Source: Udeniomyces pyricola (Eukaryota > Basidiomycota > Tremellomycetes > Cystofilobasidiales > Mrakiaceae). Taken from it: 64,000 nucleotides of DNA. The translations under genes were made by a program, and so were the position numbers. The stretch lies in NCBI GenBank assembly GCA_039545295.1, contig BCIK01000001.1:62001-126000 (forward strand), in the 5' to 3' direction. Numbering within the stretch: position 1 is the first letter of the stretch; each line of letters starts with the position of its first letter. Shown piece after piece: positions 23,333-34,319 of the stretch. Below the pieces are notes generated by a model. That model worked only from the letters and a program-made list of their open reading frames with translations. It was not told where the DNA came from and made no database searches.

Positions 23333-26300
23333 GATGAGAAGAATGGCGACTGGAGTGACACCTTCAATTCGCTTTGCAGCTCCCTAAAGAAAGAAAAACC
23401 CCGATAGGATTGGAGTCGAGAAGTGAACGGCGAAAGGTCAGTAGGATATCCAGGTCATATCCAAATGAAGATCTCAGTAACGTACCAATGAACGAGGTCT
23501 CATTTGGTGTAGCTTGTCCTTAAGCTCGTCGGACAGGCCCGTTAGCCGAGCGTAGTCAAACCCGTCCGGGATAAGGTGTTCTTCTTCGCTCCTGAATGAC
23601 TCAATCTCAATCTTTTGCCGGGTGACGGCTTGTTCGTACAGCTCTAGATGGACACAGCCAAGTTCGGAGGCAATTTAGTACAGGCAAGAGAAGCTACATA
23701 CAGTTCCGACGCAAGAGCAAAACATGCAAAGAAGACTCACGCTCGAATGCAAGCCTCTCGCGGACGACAGGGTCTAGTTCTTGCATGGCAGGCAAGTTCC
23801 AAACGATGTCTTGGTTCTCGGTTCGGCCAAGCAGATTCCAAGCACTACGATGCCGGGAGAAGTATCAGCGATGTGATCCCAGGACAAAGCTCAGCTCTTG
23901 ATCACAAGGGAAACGCACGATTTTGCAGCCCCAGCTCCGACTCCCAAACGAGCCCCGGCGGACGTCCACTCTTTGGCGGACTGCGCGAAGCCTTGAAGGT
24001 AAGTTTTGCCTTCCGTAAGCTCCGACTGCATCATCGAGAATAGATCCCACCGATCCGCGGGAACGATGCCGTGGCTATAAGCTGTCCGAGAGGAAGGTCG
24101 AGCATAAATCAACAATGATCGTTGTGAACCGAGCACTCCGAACGGACACAAGACCGAGCGTAAAGCAGACACACCTTTGGGAGTGAGTCTCAAGTCGGCG
24201 TTGTCAGCTCGGTGACTGATTCGAAACTCGGATCTGGATGTAAAGACTCGATCTGCAAGCAAGCAAGTACGGCTTGGGGTAAGCAGGTGGGGCTAGCAAT
24301 CAAGTAGAAGCTTCTCGAGCATGAAGTCGGCTAAACTGGACTGACAAGGCTCCTCGGCACCCTTCATGGTCAAATCATCAATCATGATACCGATATAACC
24401 ATCCGAACGAGCAATGATCATCGGGGGCTTCTCTGTGTTAGTGGTACGAAAGAGAACATCAACGTGACTGTTAGCACAGCTTCAAAACATGAAACTTTTC
24501 ATGAGAAGAATGCTCACCGAGAGAAGAAAGACCCGCGTTAACTCCTGCGACGATGCCCTGTCCGCCTGCCTCTTCGTATCCAGTCGTCCCGTTGATCTGT
24601 CCAGCGAGGAAGAGCCCCTGTAACACAACCCAGACACAACGCGTTCAACTTGAGATGTTGTGGAGGATACGTGAGTGTCAAAAAGAAAACTAAATAAACC
24701 TTGACCCGCTTCGTCTCAAGCGTAGCTAGTTGGAGGGTAAAGAAATAAGAATAAAACGTCAGCCTAGAGCCAGCCGTACGGCAGCATGGACAATGACGCC
24801 CGACTCACACTTAAGCTCCCGGGGATCAACAAAATCGTACTGTGACACCGCAAAGATGAACGAAATGTCCAACATCAGTGGATGTGTATCTTGGGGGTCA
24901 AAGCTTACGGTCAGTGCACTCTCACCTCGACGCCGTAACCAGGTCGGACCATGACCACCTCTTCCAGACCCTTAATGGAGCGGAACATTTGGAGTTGGAT
25001 ATCTTCTGGTAGAGTAGTGGACATCCCTTGAGGGTAGATGAGATCTGGAAAGAAACGTCACATTGTCATTCGGTAGGTATGTGTATCCGAAACGATCTTC
25101 GGCTTTGTCTCCACTTCCCTACATGCGTCGAGAAAGGAGCAACGAGACTCACCGGTATCGTGGCCTTCTGGCTCAAGCCAGACACGATGCGATTCGAGTT
25201 GGGGGTACTTGATCACCTTGGCCTCGATAGAGGGGCAGTATCGAGGACCTGAAACAAAGTCGCAGGTTGCCTGATCAGTCTGACGCGTCGTCACAACTGA
25301 TAAGAAAACCGAGCAGCACACGAGAGGACAGTGCGGTACTGACCCTTGGCTGTTTCGCGGATATGGATTGAGAGATGAAGATTGTCTTGAACGATCTTGT
25401 GAGTTGTAGGGTTGGTGTCAGTCAGGAAGCATGGCATTTGAGAGGTCTGAAATAAGAAGGCACGTTCGCACACGACGTGGATTCGAGGGTAACGAGAACG
25501 AGAAAGGATCAGCATCGCTTTCTGTGACATCTCAATCCACACAAAGCTTCACCGAAACCCACAAGATTTGCTCCAGCTCTTTCGAGCTCGCCCGCTCGCT
25601 CATGGAGGTAACTGAAGGGTCGGCTATCGATTCCGTCGGGCTTCTGAGCCAAGAGCCCATCGAAGTTGATTGTCTTGCCGTCGAGGCGGGGTGGTGTTCC
25701 AGTCCTGAGACGACCAAGGGCAAACTCCAGATTCTTCAACGACTGTGACAGGCTACCACCGGAGGGAGGCTCGTCGATTCGACCTGCAGGATAGCTGTCG
25801 AGGCCGAGGTGGATTCTATATGGTTGCGTTCAGGCGGTCGATCAGCGGATGCGTGTTTGGGTATCCATTCGACACATAGCTGTATACATTGCTACTCACT
25901 TGCCACCAAGAAATGTTCCCGTGCAAATAACGACACTTGAGCTTTTGACTTCGACACCATTACCTGTAAGATCACGCCCATAGGCAGAGCAAGGTTGGCA
26001 GTGTCAGTGAACCGGCTTGAGCCGAGAAGGTACGTAGATCGGCTACTAGCCCGATGTATGGATACTGACTAAGCTTGACGCCTCCAACCTTCCAGCCCTC
26101 TTGATCTTGTATCCAGATGAGATCGGCTACAGAGCCAGGTTGAACTTCGAGATTCCCTACCTTGGCAAGAGCCTGTTGCATGTGCTTCTTGTATAGCGTC
26201 CGTGAGATTGTAGCTCGATGGCCCCAGGCAGCCGGACCACGAGATGTGTTGAGAAGATGAAAGGAAGTGGCAGATTTATCTGTCAGGTGTCAGGAAAGGT

Positions 26301-26870
26301 TATATTCAAGCAGTGAATCAGCTTAGCCGTGTTCCTCAGAGTCGTAACCGGAAAGGGGGGGGGGGGGGTNNTATCTGAACGAGGGTTGTATGTGGACCCA
26401 TGTAGCAAGCTAATTGCAACGTCTTCCTAGCTCTACTATCCTGTAGACCTGACTATAATACTAAACACTCCTTCACGACCCTAATACACTTTATGAGGTC
26501 CCAGAAGAGTAATGAAGAGAGAACAGCACTCACCGCCCACCACACCCATGAGTCCGCCCATAGCATCGACCTCCCGGACCAACTGTCCCTTGCCGATACC
26601 TCCCAAACTCGGATTGCAACTCAGCTCGCCCACAGTATCGAGCCTCTGGGTCATAAGAACCGTCCTAGCTCCTGTACGAGCGGATCCTGCGGCGGCCTCA
26701 CAGCCTGCGTGGCCCGCGCCGATGACGATGACATCGTAAGAGGTGGAGAGTGGTGGTGGGGATGGAAGGTCGCAAGCCGTGGCGAAAAGCCGAAGCGGAC
26801 GCGTCGATGGAGGAAGAAGAGACGTGACGCGTCGGAAGGGGCGAACTGAGGAAGCGAGGAGGCTTCTCAT
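23333..26870 (-). CDS. MTO1: Mitochondrial tRNA uridine-34 modification protein MTO1 (GidA/MnmG family), no stop of its own
   Basis: FAD-dependent partner of MSS1 that installs carboxymethylaminomethyl-type groups on U34 of mitochondrial tRNAs. Exons: 26870-26534, 26279-26070, 25963-25900, 25815-25563, 25446-25344, 25248-25153, 25044-24926, 24839-24809, 24725-24700, 24617-24518, 24432-24346, 24252-24175, 24081-23919, 23844-23741, 23643-23486, then from 23383. The N-terminus is a basic presequence ([15 protein letters not shown]). Motifs: FAD-binding [12 protein letters not shown] (GAGHAG 51-56), [64 protein letters not shown], and C-terminal [17 protein letters not shown] then [11 protein letters not shown]. 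That is 660 codons, near the 669 of yeast Mto1. Past [10 protein letters not shown] the frame stays open into SUV3, so the end given here is only the last base before the SUV3 ATG. Intron 1 contains a G14 tract and NN (26370-26371). Confidence 0.88.
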
Positions 26871-27246
26871 GACGGGGTCGATGGGAAGAATTGGCGTAGA
26901 ACACCAGTGGGCAGGGAAGAGAAGGTAGAATGGGAAGTGGAGGTCGCTGTCTGGTTTGAGGTTTGGACGCGGCTCGAATTCGAATTCCTCAGGCCTCTGC
27001 ACCTTCAAACAACTTTAGACAGAACAATTAGATATTATAATTCTCAGCACGATCACTCTATATTCGATCTCAAGGCAACTCATCAAGGCAGTTTGGTGAT
27101 ATATATAGCAGCAAGCTGTCAACCAATTTACGTATATCTCAGTTTGTTCTCAATGTTCGTTCCATGTAGTTTTTCTTTTCTCTCCTCGACCTGCCTTTTG
27201 ACGTATCCAACAAATCTCGATGACCGCAAATGACCCAAAACCATCA
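26871..27246. promoter_or_regulatory. Intergenic region upstream of MTO1
   Basis: Tandem spacing of 376 bases between the MTHFR stop and the MTO1 start, both minus strand. It should contain the MTHFR 3' UTR and the MTO1 promoter. The part around 27020-27130 is A/T-rich, including TATATATAG at 27102-27110. No gene was seen. Confidence 0.4.
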
Positions 27247-30200
27247 TCATGCATCGCTTGGACCGAGAAGGAACCGCTCGAGTCCCTCCGGGTCGCGGTA
27301 ATCGTGATGAACGACACTGACGAGCCAGTATTCTTCCTCAATACCTTGGATGAGTTTCCTCGAGGCTGACGAGGGCGGGTAGAGGTACGACCAATCTTGC
27401 CATATCGAGAAGGCTTCGTCCTGATAAGGGTCCATCCGAGGAAGACGATGGATCAAGAGCATCAGTACGGGCTTAGGTAAGAGGATCCCTTTCGGTCGGA
27501 GAAGAACAGCTTAGGATAGCTGACGGAGATTGCGACACACCTTCCAGGAAAGGAACGAGACTTCTTCGATGATGGTCGACTGGACGATCTCCTGCCCGGG
27601 GAAGATGGCCCACGTCACAGCGTTGACATCTGCGGGGGCCATATTGGTTCGGAAGTCGCCCTACACAAAGGGCCAAGCAGAACAAAAAAAAAAAGAAAAA
27701 GAACAAAAAAGAAAAAAGCGTACCGTCAGCATCCTACACGACATTTTTATTCATGGTCTTTCAGAATGAGTAGCAGTCATAGAACGGAAAAGAATGACGA
27801 ACCTTCTTGTTGCCCGCGTAAAAGGTCACGAGGCCGTCCTCCTGAGTGGCCCGCCTCTCGAGTTCGTCAACGACGCTCTCCTTGACGAAGAACTCGACAA
27901 AGCCCTTCTGGAAGACATAACCTCCCCTGGGGCCAAAGCCATAGACTTCGTCTTCGCTTCGAGCACCGTCAACAGGTGGCTGGGAGCCCACCGTCCACCA
28001 ACCGATCGAGGGCGAGTTGAGCTTGAGTAGCAAAGGCAGAATCGCATGGGATTCATTGTCGAGAGGCGTCGGACACCAAGGGATAGAAGGGGTCTTGGAT
28101 TCGAGGTAAGATGAAAAGAGGACGGAAATGTCTTCGGCCGAGACGGGATATCCCCAGTGGGCGAGTGCTTCTTGGGGCTATAGACCAGCACGAGAAAGGA
28201 TCCAGAATAAACTTGTCAGCCATCATCGAGGGAAAGTGACACAAGGTGAAGAGCGAGAATGATACGCAACGCACCAAGATCTTGAGACCCTGTCCGTAAC
28301 CATCGAGCTCTCCATAGGCCGGCGACCGAACGTCGGTGAATCGTCCGTTGGGGTACTCATCCCACGAATCACCCTCAAGCTTTCCAACGGCGGTCGGCAA
28401 CGTCGCAGCCTGCTGCTGATGGAGATGAGCGTGATGCGCGACAGCGGATTGGGTCGCTTTCGAGGGCGAAGTAACAAGGACCGAGGGTGCGTGAGTCAGA
28501 TCAAGATTGGGGTCCTAAAGGTAGGTAACCCATGCCACAGAGTGAGGAAAAAAAAAAGATGGCTAAGCATCAACAACGTATCACGAAATCAAGGGCAAGT
28601 AACCTATACGCCAACAATCCGTGAGCACATACCTCGATGACCTGATTTCGCTCGTGGGTAAGAGTGCCATTTGGCACCCCATCCGCGTTGACCCAGCCGA
28701 GTCCCTCGAGGACTCTTCGAACGGACCGCTCAAGGTTGAGCGTGCAAAAATGGACGCCTTCGACTTTGCCCTTAGTGGTGAGCTCCCGAACCATCTTCAT
28801 AGCGAGGCTGATTCCGTACTGCTTGACAAGCGTATCATCGTGCTGAAAGATGCGATAGAGAAGTTGAATGGCTGCATTAGGTAAGGTTTTCTTCATGATA
28901 TCAGCAAGCCGAAGTAAAGGCATGATACATACCTTGATTGGCTCGAGCTCATCCAGGACCAACTGCGGCACGCTAGCCTTACAAAGGTTGGTCATTCGGC
29001 GGAAGGAGGAGTAGTTTTGAATCGGCATCACACCAGGAATGATGGGAACGGAGATACCTAGAGAGGTGAGGGCACGCACAGTCGTTCAGTCAGCTGACGG
29101 GTCAAACATTCCAGGCAAGAAAAGATTTGGATGAGTTAGAAAATGCTCACCAGCCGCTCGACACCTCGACTTCCAGTCGATGAACATGTCGACATCGTAG
29201 AAGAGTTGAGTGATGATGAAGTTGGCGCCGGCATCAACTTTGTCCTTGAGGAAGGCGACGTCGCTCTTGGTTGTCGGCGAGTCGGGATGACAGTCGGGAT
29301 AACCTACACACCGAAGCAAGGGGTAAGCTTCGATCTTCTTCATTTCCGGGCGGATGCCGGTCAAAGACGTCGATCGAGATCACGCTACGCACCAGCAACT
29401 CCAATGCAGAAAGCATCTCCGTAGCTCGCTCGGATGAAACGGACGAGGTCGATGGCGTAGACAAAGGGTTGATCAGAAGACGAAACGGGTTCGAGCTCTG
29501 AAGGGGCGTATTCGGCATCCCTGGGGGGATCTGGAACGAAGGAAGGAAGGAGAGCGAACAGGTACGGAGGAGAGCGAACAGGGCCGGGAGAGAATGGATT
29601 CGATCAGCTCTTTCTTGCACCCTCGTAAAATCCAAGCCTCCACATCAACCATACAGGAACGTACCTCCTCTGAGGGCAAGGACGTTCTTGATACCAAGCT
29701 CCTTGGCTTTCTGTAAGAACGAACCAGACCCAGGGGAAGAATCAGGTGGTGAAACAGTACACCTTCGACTGGATCAGTCGGAGCTCAGCGCCGAATCCAT
29801 GCTATTGCGCAACCTTCCCTTTCTCTCTCCGTTCTACGCGACGCCATCTTATACCAAACGACATTCCCATCGCTATATCGCCTCGTGCATATAAACTAGA
29901 GGAGGTATGGGTGACGACTTACATCGAGAGCTTCGACAACCTTCTGCTTGGGCATATTGGTGCATGTCAGATGGAGGATACACTCGACCCCCCGACTGGT
30001 CGACGGTTCGAGCTCGCCATCGGCACCTTGCTTGAGTTCATCGGCGATGAATTGGGCAAGGTCGATACTACGATCGTACGTGCTCCCACCGGCACCCCAG
30101 GTGACAGAAACGGCGGCTGGTCCGAGAGAGGCCATGCGTTGAACTCGATCATGCAAGTTGAGAGTGCCCGGCTGGGTGAGAGGAGGGAAGAACTCGTAGC

Positions 30201-30258
30201 TGAAGTGAGGATGGGATGCCGGCGGATTCACGAGGTATGGGCATGGCGGAGGGGACAT
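27247..30258 (-). CDS. Methylenetetrahydrofolate reductase
   Basis: Reduces 5,10-methylene-THF to 5-methyl-THF with FAD and NAD(P)H, feeding methionine synthesis (MET12/MET13 family); cytosolic. Ten exons (30258-29923, 29710-29665, 29530-29393, 29303-29151, 29057-28933, 28842-28633, 28514-28275, 28177-27803, 27660-27541, 27420-27247) give 638 aa. The N-terminal TIM barrel shows FSYEFFPP, AVSVTWGAGGS, LHLTCTNM, GIKNVLALRGG, FCIGVAGYPDCHPDS, FIITQLFYDVDMF and PIIPGVMPIQNYSSF. The C-terminal eukaryotic regulatory region includes YGFGPRGGYVFQKGF, AVTWAIFPGQEI and a closing VVHHDYRDPEGLERFL. The start is the ATG directly before the first conserved block (SPPPCPYL). I cannot say which of the two yeast paralogues it matches better. 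It is divergent to the GGQ-factor gene. Confidence 0.93.
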
Positions 30259-30717
30259 AGTCAGTGAGCGAGAGAGGTTTGTGGGTGTGGGAAGGCGTGA
30301 TACGATGGTGTCAGAAGGTGAAAGAATGAGGACAGGGAGGATGGGATGTATAGGATGAGGTAGGACCCGACTGGACGTGTACGTAGTAGTACTGAATGGA
30401 AGCTGCTGGGAGTTGTTAAGTGATACGAGGTCGGGAAGTTCGGCTAAAGGAATAAAGGCGATCAACTTGATTTTCTCAGATTGCACATCTATATATTCCA
30501 ATCACACAATCCTATCGATCTGACTTCTTCCCGCACACACACCTGGCATGTCACAGCTTGTATATCCATTTGCACCACGTCATCGATCATCGCTCACTAC
30601 CTAACACGACAGGCTTCTAATTACCCTCACTCCACGCTTGCTACTAGTCTCAGGAGCGATAGCTAGTAGCCCCAACTCGATTTCATCCACCTCCTCAACT
30701 ATCGTCAATCCACTCCG
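30259..30717. promoter_or_regulatory. Divergent promoter region, MTHFR / MTRFR-like
   Basis: About 460 bases between divergent start codons. The side near 30480-30700 is C/T- and A-rich on the plus strand. No gene is present; both promoters should lie here. Confidence 0.45.
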
Positions 30718-30746
30718 ATGTCTCTGCTTGGCTTGCCTCGCGCCAT

Positions 30747-30779
<33 letters not shown>

Positions 30780-31873
30780 TGGGTTTTTGTACAAACAGAG
30801 CTCGCGTCGACGCGTTCCTGCCCTTGTCCCACACGCGTCCCGATTCTTCAAGTCATCAGCATCCTCCTTCAAAGGTCGCCATAGATCAGCTCAACCGGAT
30901 GCTCTTAAAAGAAAGGAAAACATCTGCAGGTTGCCATGCTGATTTCTGTCCTTTTTTATTATTATTTCTCGTTTGATGTCCAAAACTGATCCTCAGGCTC
31001 ATCGTCTTCTCATCCCCCATCAAGTCATGCCCATCCGACCACTCACGAGATTGACAATTACGCCACCAGCCCTTCTCCAGCCTCGACCTCTTCACCTTCA
31101 AAGGTGCTCACTCCCTCTGTCCCATCCAATCCGACACCCCAGTCCCTCCCAACCAGCACCAAACAGCTCAATCGTCTCCTGGGTTCGGCCAAACTCCGTC
31201 CACCCCCACCTCTCCTCGACAAAGACATCAAGGAGACTTTTGTCCGTGGGTCCGGCCCGGGGGGACAGGCCATTAACAAACTCAGCACCAATTGTAGCCT
31301 CGTTCATCTTCCCACGGGCATTCGAGTGACGTATCAAGAGACGAGGAGTCTACAGGCAAATCGGAGAGGAGCTCGAAAGCTATTAGGGGAAAAGGTAAAG
31401 TTCCCCCGTGTCTTGTGGGATATCATCCCTCTGTGGATTTTGAACCCCCAAAGCGTGGTTCAGAGCGTTTTTTTTTCTTCTTCTTCTTTTTTTCTTCCAT
31501 TATTGTTACATCCCTCCCTCCCCGTCGATCAGCTCAAGACTCACTCGTCACTCGTCGTTTTCTTATTTTTTTCTTCTTCTTCTTTTTCTGTTTTTCTCTC
31601 CTTTGTTTTTCTGTTTGGTTGTCAATCTAGTTGGCCGCGTTGAACCCAACCGATTCCCCTCTTCCCTCGCGGGCCGAAGTCTTGCAAGCGAAACTCAAGC
31701 TCAAAAAGGACCGAGCCAAGAAGCGGTCTAAGAAGAAATACGGTAAATCCCACGACGACGACGGCGACGCGGGCGAGGAGCAACGACTGATTGGACCTGG
31801 TGAGATGGAGCTAGGTAGCAGTAGTGCTGGGAGTGAGAGTCAAGTGAAAGACGGTGACGGATCGCGACGATAA
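30718..31873 (+). CDS. Mitochondrial class I release-factor-like GGQ protein (MTRFR/C12orf65, RSO55/PTH4 type)
   Basis: Small mitochondrial relative of class I release factors that lacks codon-recognition domains and is thought to release peptides from stalled mitoribosomal subunits. Three exons (30718-30874, 30997-31394, 31631-31873) give 265 aa. The catalytic segment reads FVRGSGPGGQAINKLSTNC with GGQ at 140-142, followed by HLPTGIRVTYQETRSLQANR as in C12orf65. The tail is rich in Lys/Arg (KLKLKKDRAKKRSKKKYG), typical of this family's ribosome-binding end, then acidic. The N-terminus is Ser-rich with Ser10 encoded by (TCG)10 and basic (SSRRRVPALVPHASRFFK), fitting a transit peptide. The donor of exon 1 was chosen for phase, so residues about 45-90 are less sure. 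ICT1 is an alternative, but length and flanking motif favour MTRFR. Confidence 0.85.
30748..30777 (+). repeat. (TCG)10 trinucleotide run encoding Ser10
   Basis: Ten TCG codons directly after an internal ATG (30745) in the presumed transit peptide of the GGQ protein. Likely length-variable. Confidence 0.95.
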
Positions 31874-33108
31874 GACATGATCGTCACCGACAGGCGGGTG
31901 ATGACGACATTGAGGATTATTTCTAGGTAATTTTGATGCTGATGGGGGTTACGTTGGTTTGGTCATCAAGGAGCAGACTGGTCGATATATTTAGTCCTCG
32001 CAAACTGTGTATCGAGTGAAGAATGACTTGTATACGAGACTTTCGACTTGGTTCCACGAGGTTCAGCTAGTAGAATCGTCGTTCCTCCTCTTCATCCAGT
32101 CCGGATTGGCGGATATGATACTGGCGCTATATTCTTTCTCTAGCCTTTGACTAATGTATATCTTCATATCTTGAGTGTATCATGGTAACTCGCATGATGA
32201 CCCCAAATTCGTTGGACTCGTAACTTTGTGCTTGAGTGTACCGCTACCATCTTGCACCTGATGGATTGCTCGATCCATGTACGTATCATTGAGACATGAT
32301 GAGAGTGAAACCCAACACTCCTCTCTCTCCCCCCCCCCCCAAACAAAAAGTCGCGCAAGTCATCCCAAAGCCATATATCCTAGAGCTGAGATTGAACGCT
32401 TCTGGAACCCCCAGCCGACTGATCTCAGTACGTACGTTCCTGATGGGATGGACGTTGAAAGAAAAGAAAAAAACGTTGGTGGTGTGCGGAGGCAGAGGAA
32501 GTGGAGGCGATCGTCAAATATCTCGTCGAAAAGATAACACAATATGTTACAACGTTTGCACATGATATTATTTATCGATCCACGGCGACGTCGTGGCAAG
32601 TATTCTCGCGACGTCTGGCGACCGACCTCAGAGAACAAACGGAGTGAACAGTTTTTGTTTTCTCCGCCTGTTTCATATGAGAGAGCATACAAGAAGAACC
32701 GGAAGGGGCCGGAGATGGGGGAGAGGGGGAGAGGGGGAGGAGGTGAGAAGACGCTAGACACTCGGGGACAGATCAATGGGGCCACAAGGAGCGAAGGAGT
32801 TCGGACTTGATTCCGGGGTGGAGTTTCTTCTAAATCCGTCTGTCAAATATTCAGGTCGTTGGAACATCGAGCGTAACGCAAGTCAGCACGTCCGGGTACG
32901 CAAGGATGAAGCGATTAGTTTGGTATTGATCAATTGACGAGAAGAGGATTGCGATCGATTAGCTGAGATACAATTGGAAGAGCAACGTGCATGTTAGCTA
33001 ATGACTCATTTCTCTCTGCCAACGTCCGTGAAGAAAACAAACCCCCCAAAAAAAACACAAAAGGAGAAGAAAAGAAAAAAAAACGCTTTCATTAAATCAG
33101 CTTTATAG
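31874..33108. other. Convergent intergenic region, MTRFR-like / MZM1
   Basis: About 1.2 kb between converging stop codons, long for this window. It has a C10 run near 32330 and A-rich stretches around 33045-33085, probably 3' UTR of MZM1. I looked for tRNA promoter boxes and long conserved frames and found none. Short frames around 32164-32810 lack recognisable sequence. Confidence 0.4.
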
Positions 33109-33953
33109 CTAGCTGCTGCAAGAACTGCTCTCGGCCGAGCGCGACGCCGCCTTCAACGGGCTCTCTCCCTCTGGGACTTTTCTTCGATTGCGGTTCGGGA
33201 ACGGCGCCGTTTCGGACCTCGGCTTGACCTCGACGGGTTTCTTGATGGAGTCGTTGTCGCCACGCTCGGTCGTCGGCAGTATCCTGAGGTCTGTGGACAG
33301 GAAATAGGGGGGGAAAGAAGGGGGAGACGCAGGTAGGTGTCGTAGGTGCAGTGAGTGAGGTAGCAGTAAAGGGAAAGACGGGGAAGATCAGATTTGTTTG
33401 CTAACCCCTATCTGGGTCGATTTGCAGACCAGAAAGAGAAAAGAAAAAAAAAACAAGGACGAACCATAAGAATCACTGTTCTCTTCCCTGACGCCTTGGA
33501 CGACGTGCTTTCGCAAGAGGTCCCCGACTTCACGCGTCATTTGGACGCGGGCGGCGTAGCTCTCGGGCGAATCGTTGACGGTCGATCGATGGGTTTCGTA
33601 TTCGCCTCGGAGCTTGGCGTGGGATGTCGCGAGGGCTTTGGTGTCACCTGAGGAGCGAAACGGCGTGGGATGGAGTTGGGGAAGGGGAAACGGTAAGTCA
33701 AGGAGTGCAGAAGGGAGAAAGGAGGCCAGAAAGAGGGAAAGAGAGTAGGAGTTTAAGGAATCGTTCTTGTTGTTGAGCACGAGGACGAGGAGTAAAATCC
33801 CAATAAAAGAGCAGAGGGATATGAGAGAGGGAGTGAGTGTGGAAGAGAGAGAGAGGGGAAACCCGACGTACCGGCAAAGACGACTCGGGTCGAGCGAAGG
33901 CAGGATCGGTAGGCTGAACGAGCAGTCGCCTGAAGCTGAGGGGTGATGGACAT
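33109..33953 (-). CDS. MZM1: LYR-motif complex III assembly factor MZM1 (LYRM7)
   Basis: Mitochondrial matrix chaperone that holds the Rieske iron-sulfur protein before its insertion into the bc1 complex. Three exons (33953-33872, 33647-33465, 33290-33109) give 148 aa. The LYR-type N-terminus reads ARSAYRSCLRSTRVVFAGDT, followed by family features YAARVQMTREVGDLLRKHVVQG and the C-terminal LRILPTTERGDNDSIKK, which matches the LRIHxxTELGDNxxI motif of MZM1/LYRM7. A basic, Ser-rich tail of about 35 residues extends past the family core. The gene is divergent to eIF3l across 366 bases. Confidence 0.9.
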
Positions 33954-34319
33954 GATGGTGGTGGTGGTGGGGGGAGGGAGGGTGTTGATGTATGTGTGTA
34001 TTATATATATATGTGTGTGTATATATAAAGGGATAGTCGGTGGATGATATATATACTCTATAGGAGTAATACTAGTGAGGTGAGTGTATGCGGTAGTAAT
34101 CGGTGGTGTGGCCTGTGGCGCTGGTCACTCATGCTCATCGATCAATCGTGTGTGTGTGTGGTGTCTCCCACTTTTCCCTCCCACAAGCCCCTCATTCCAA
34201 CACACAGCGCCAGCCGACTGACTTCCTCTCCGACACCCCTCCTCCTTGTCGAATCCCTTTCTCCCTTTCTCCCTCCCTCCCCCCTCCCTCCATCCCTACC
34301 CCTCCCCTTCCAATCCATC
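33954..34319. promoter_or_regulatory. Divergent promoter region, MZM1 / eIF3l
   Basis: 366 bases between divergent starts. It holds TA/TG-alternating repeats (about 33990-34030, with TATATATATATG) and a C/T-rich leader (34240-34315) running up to the eIF3l ATG. The TA block could act as a shared TATA-like element; this is inference. Confidence 0.5.

Noticed and set aside
23474..23486. Intron retention giving MTO1 a stop (VRY then stop) after RPRSL
   Set aside because: It would remove the conserved GAAxRIxGVTP end of the family, and the donor GTACGT is good. It remains only as a possible alternative transcript.
27735..27760. Possible micro-exon (DAD) in MTHFR between 27803 and 27660
   Set aside because: No donor keeps phase, and direct splicing of NKK to GDFRTNM matches the expected protein without it.
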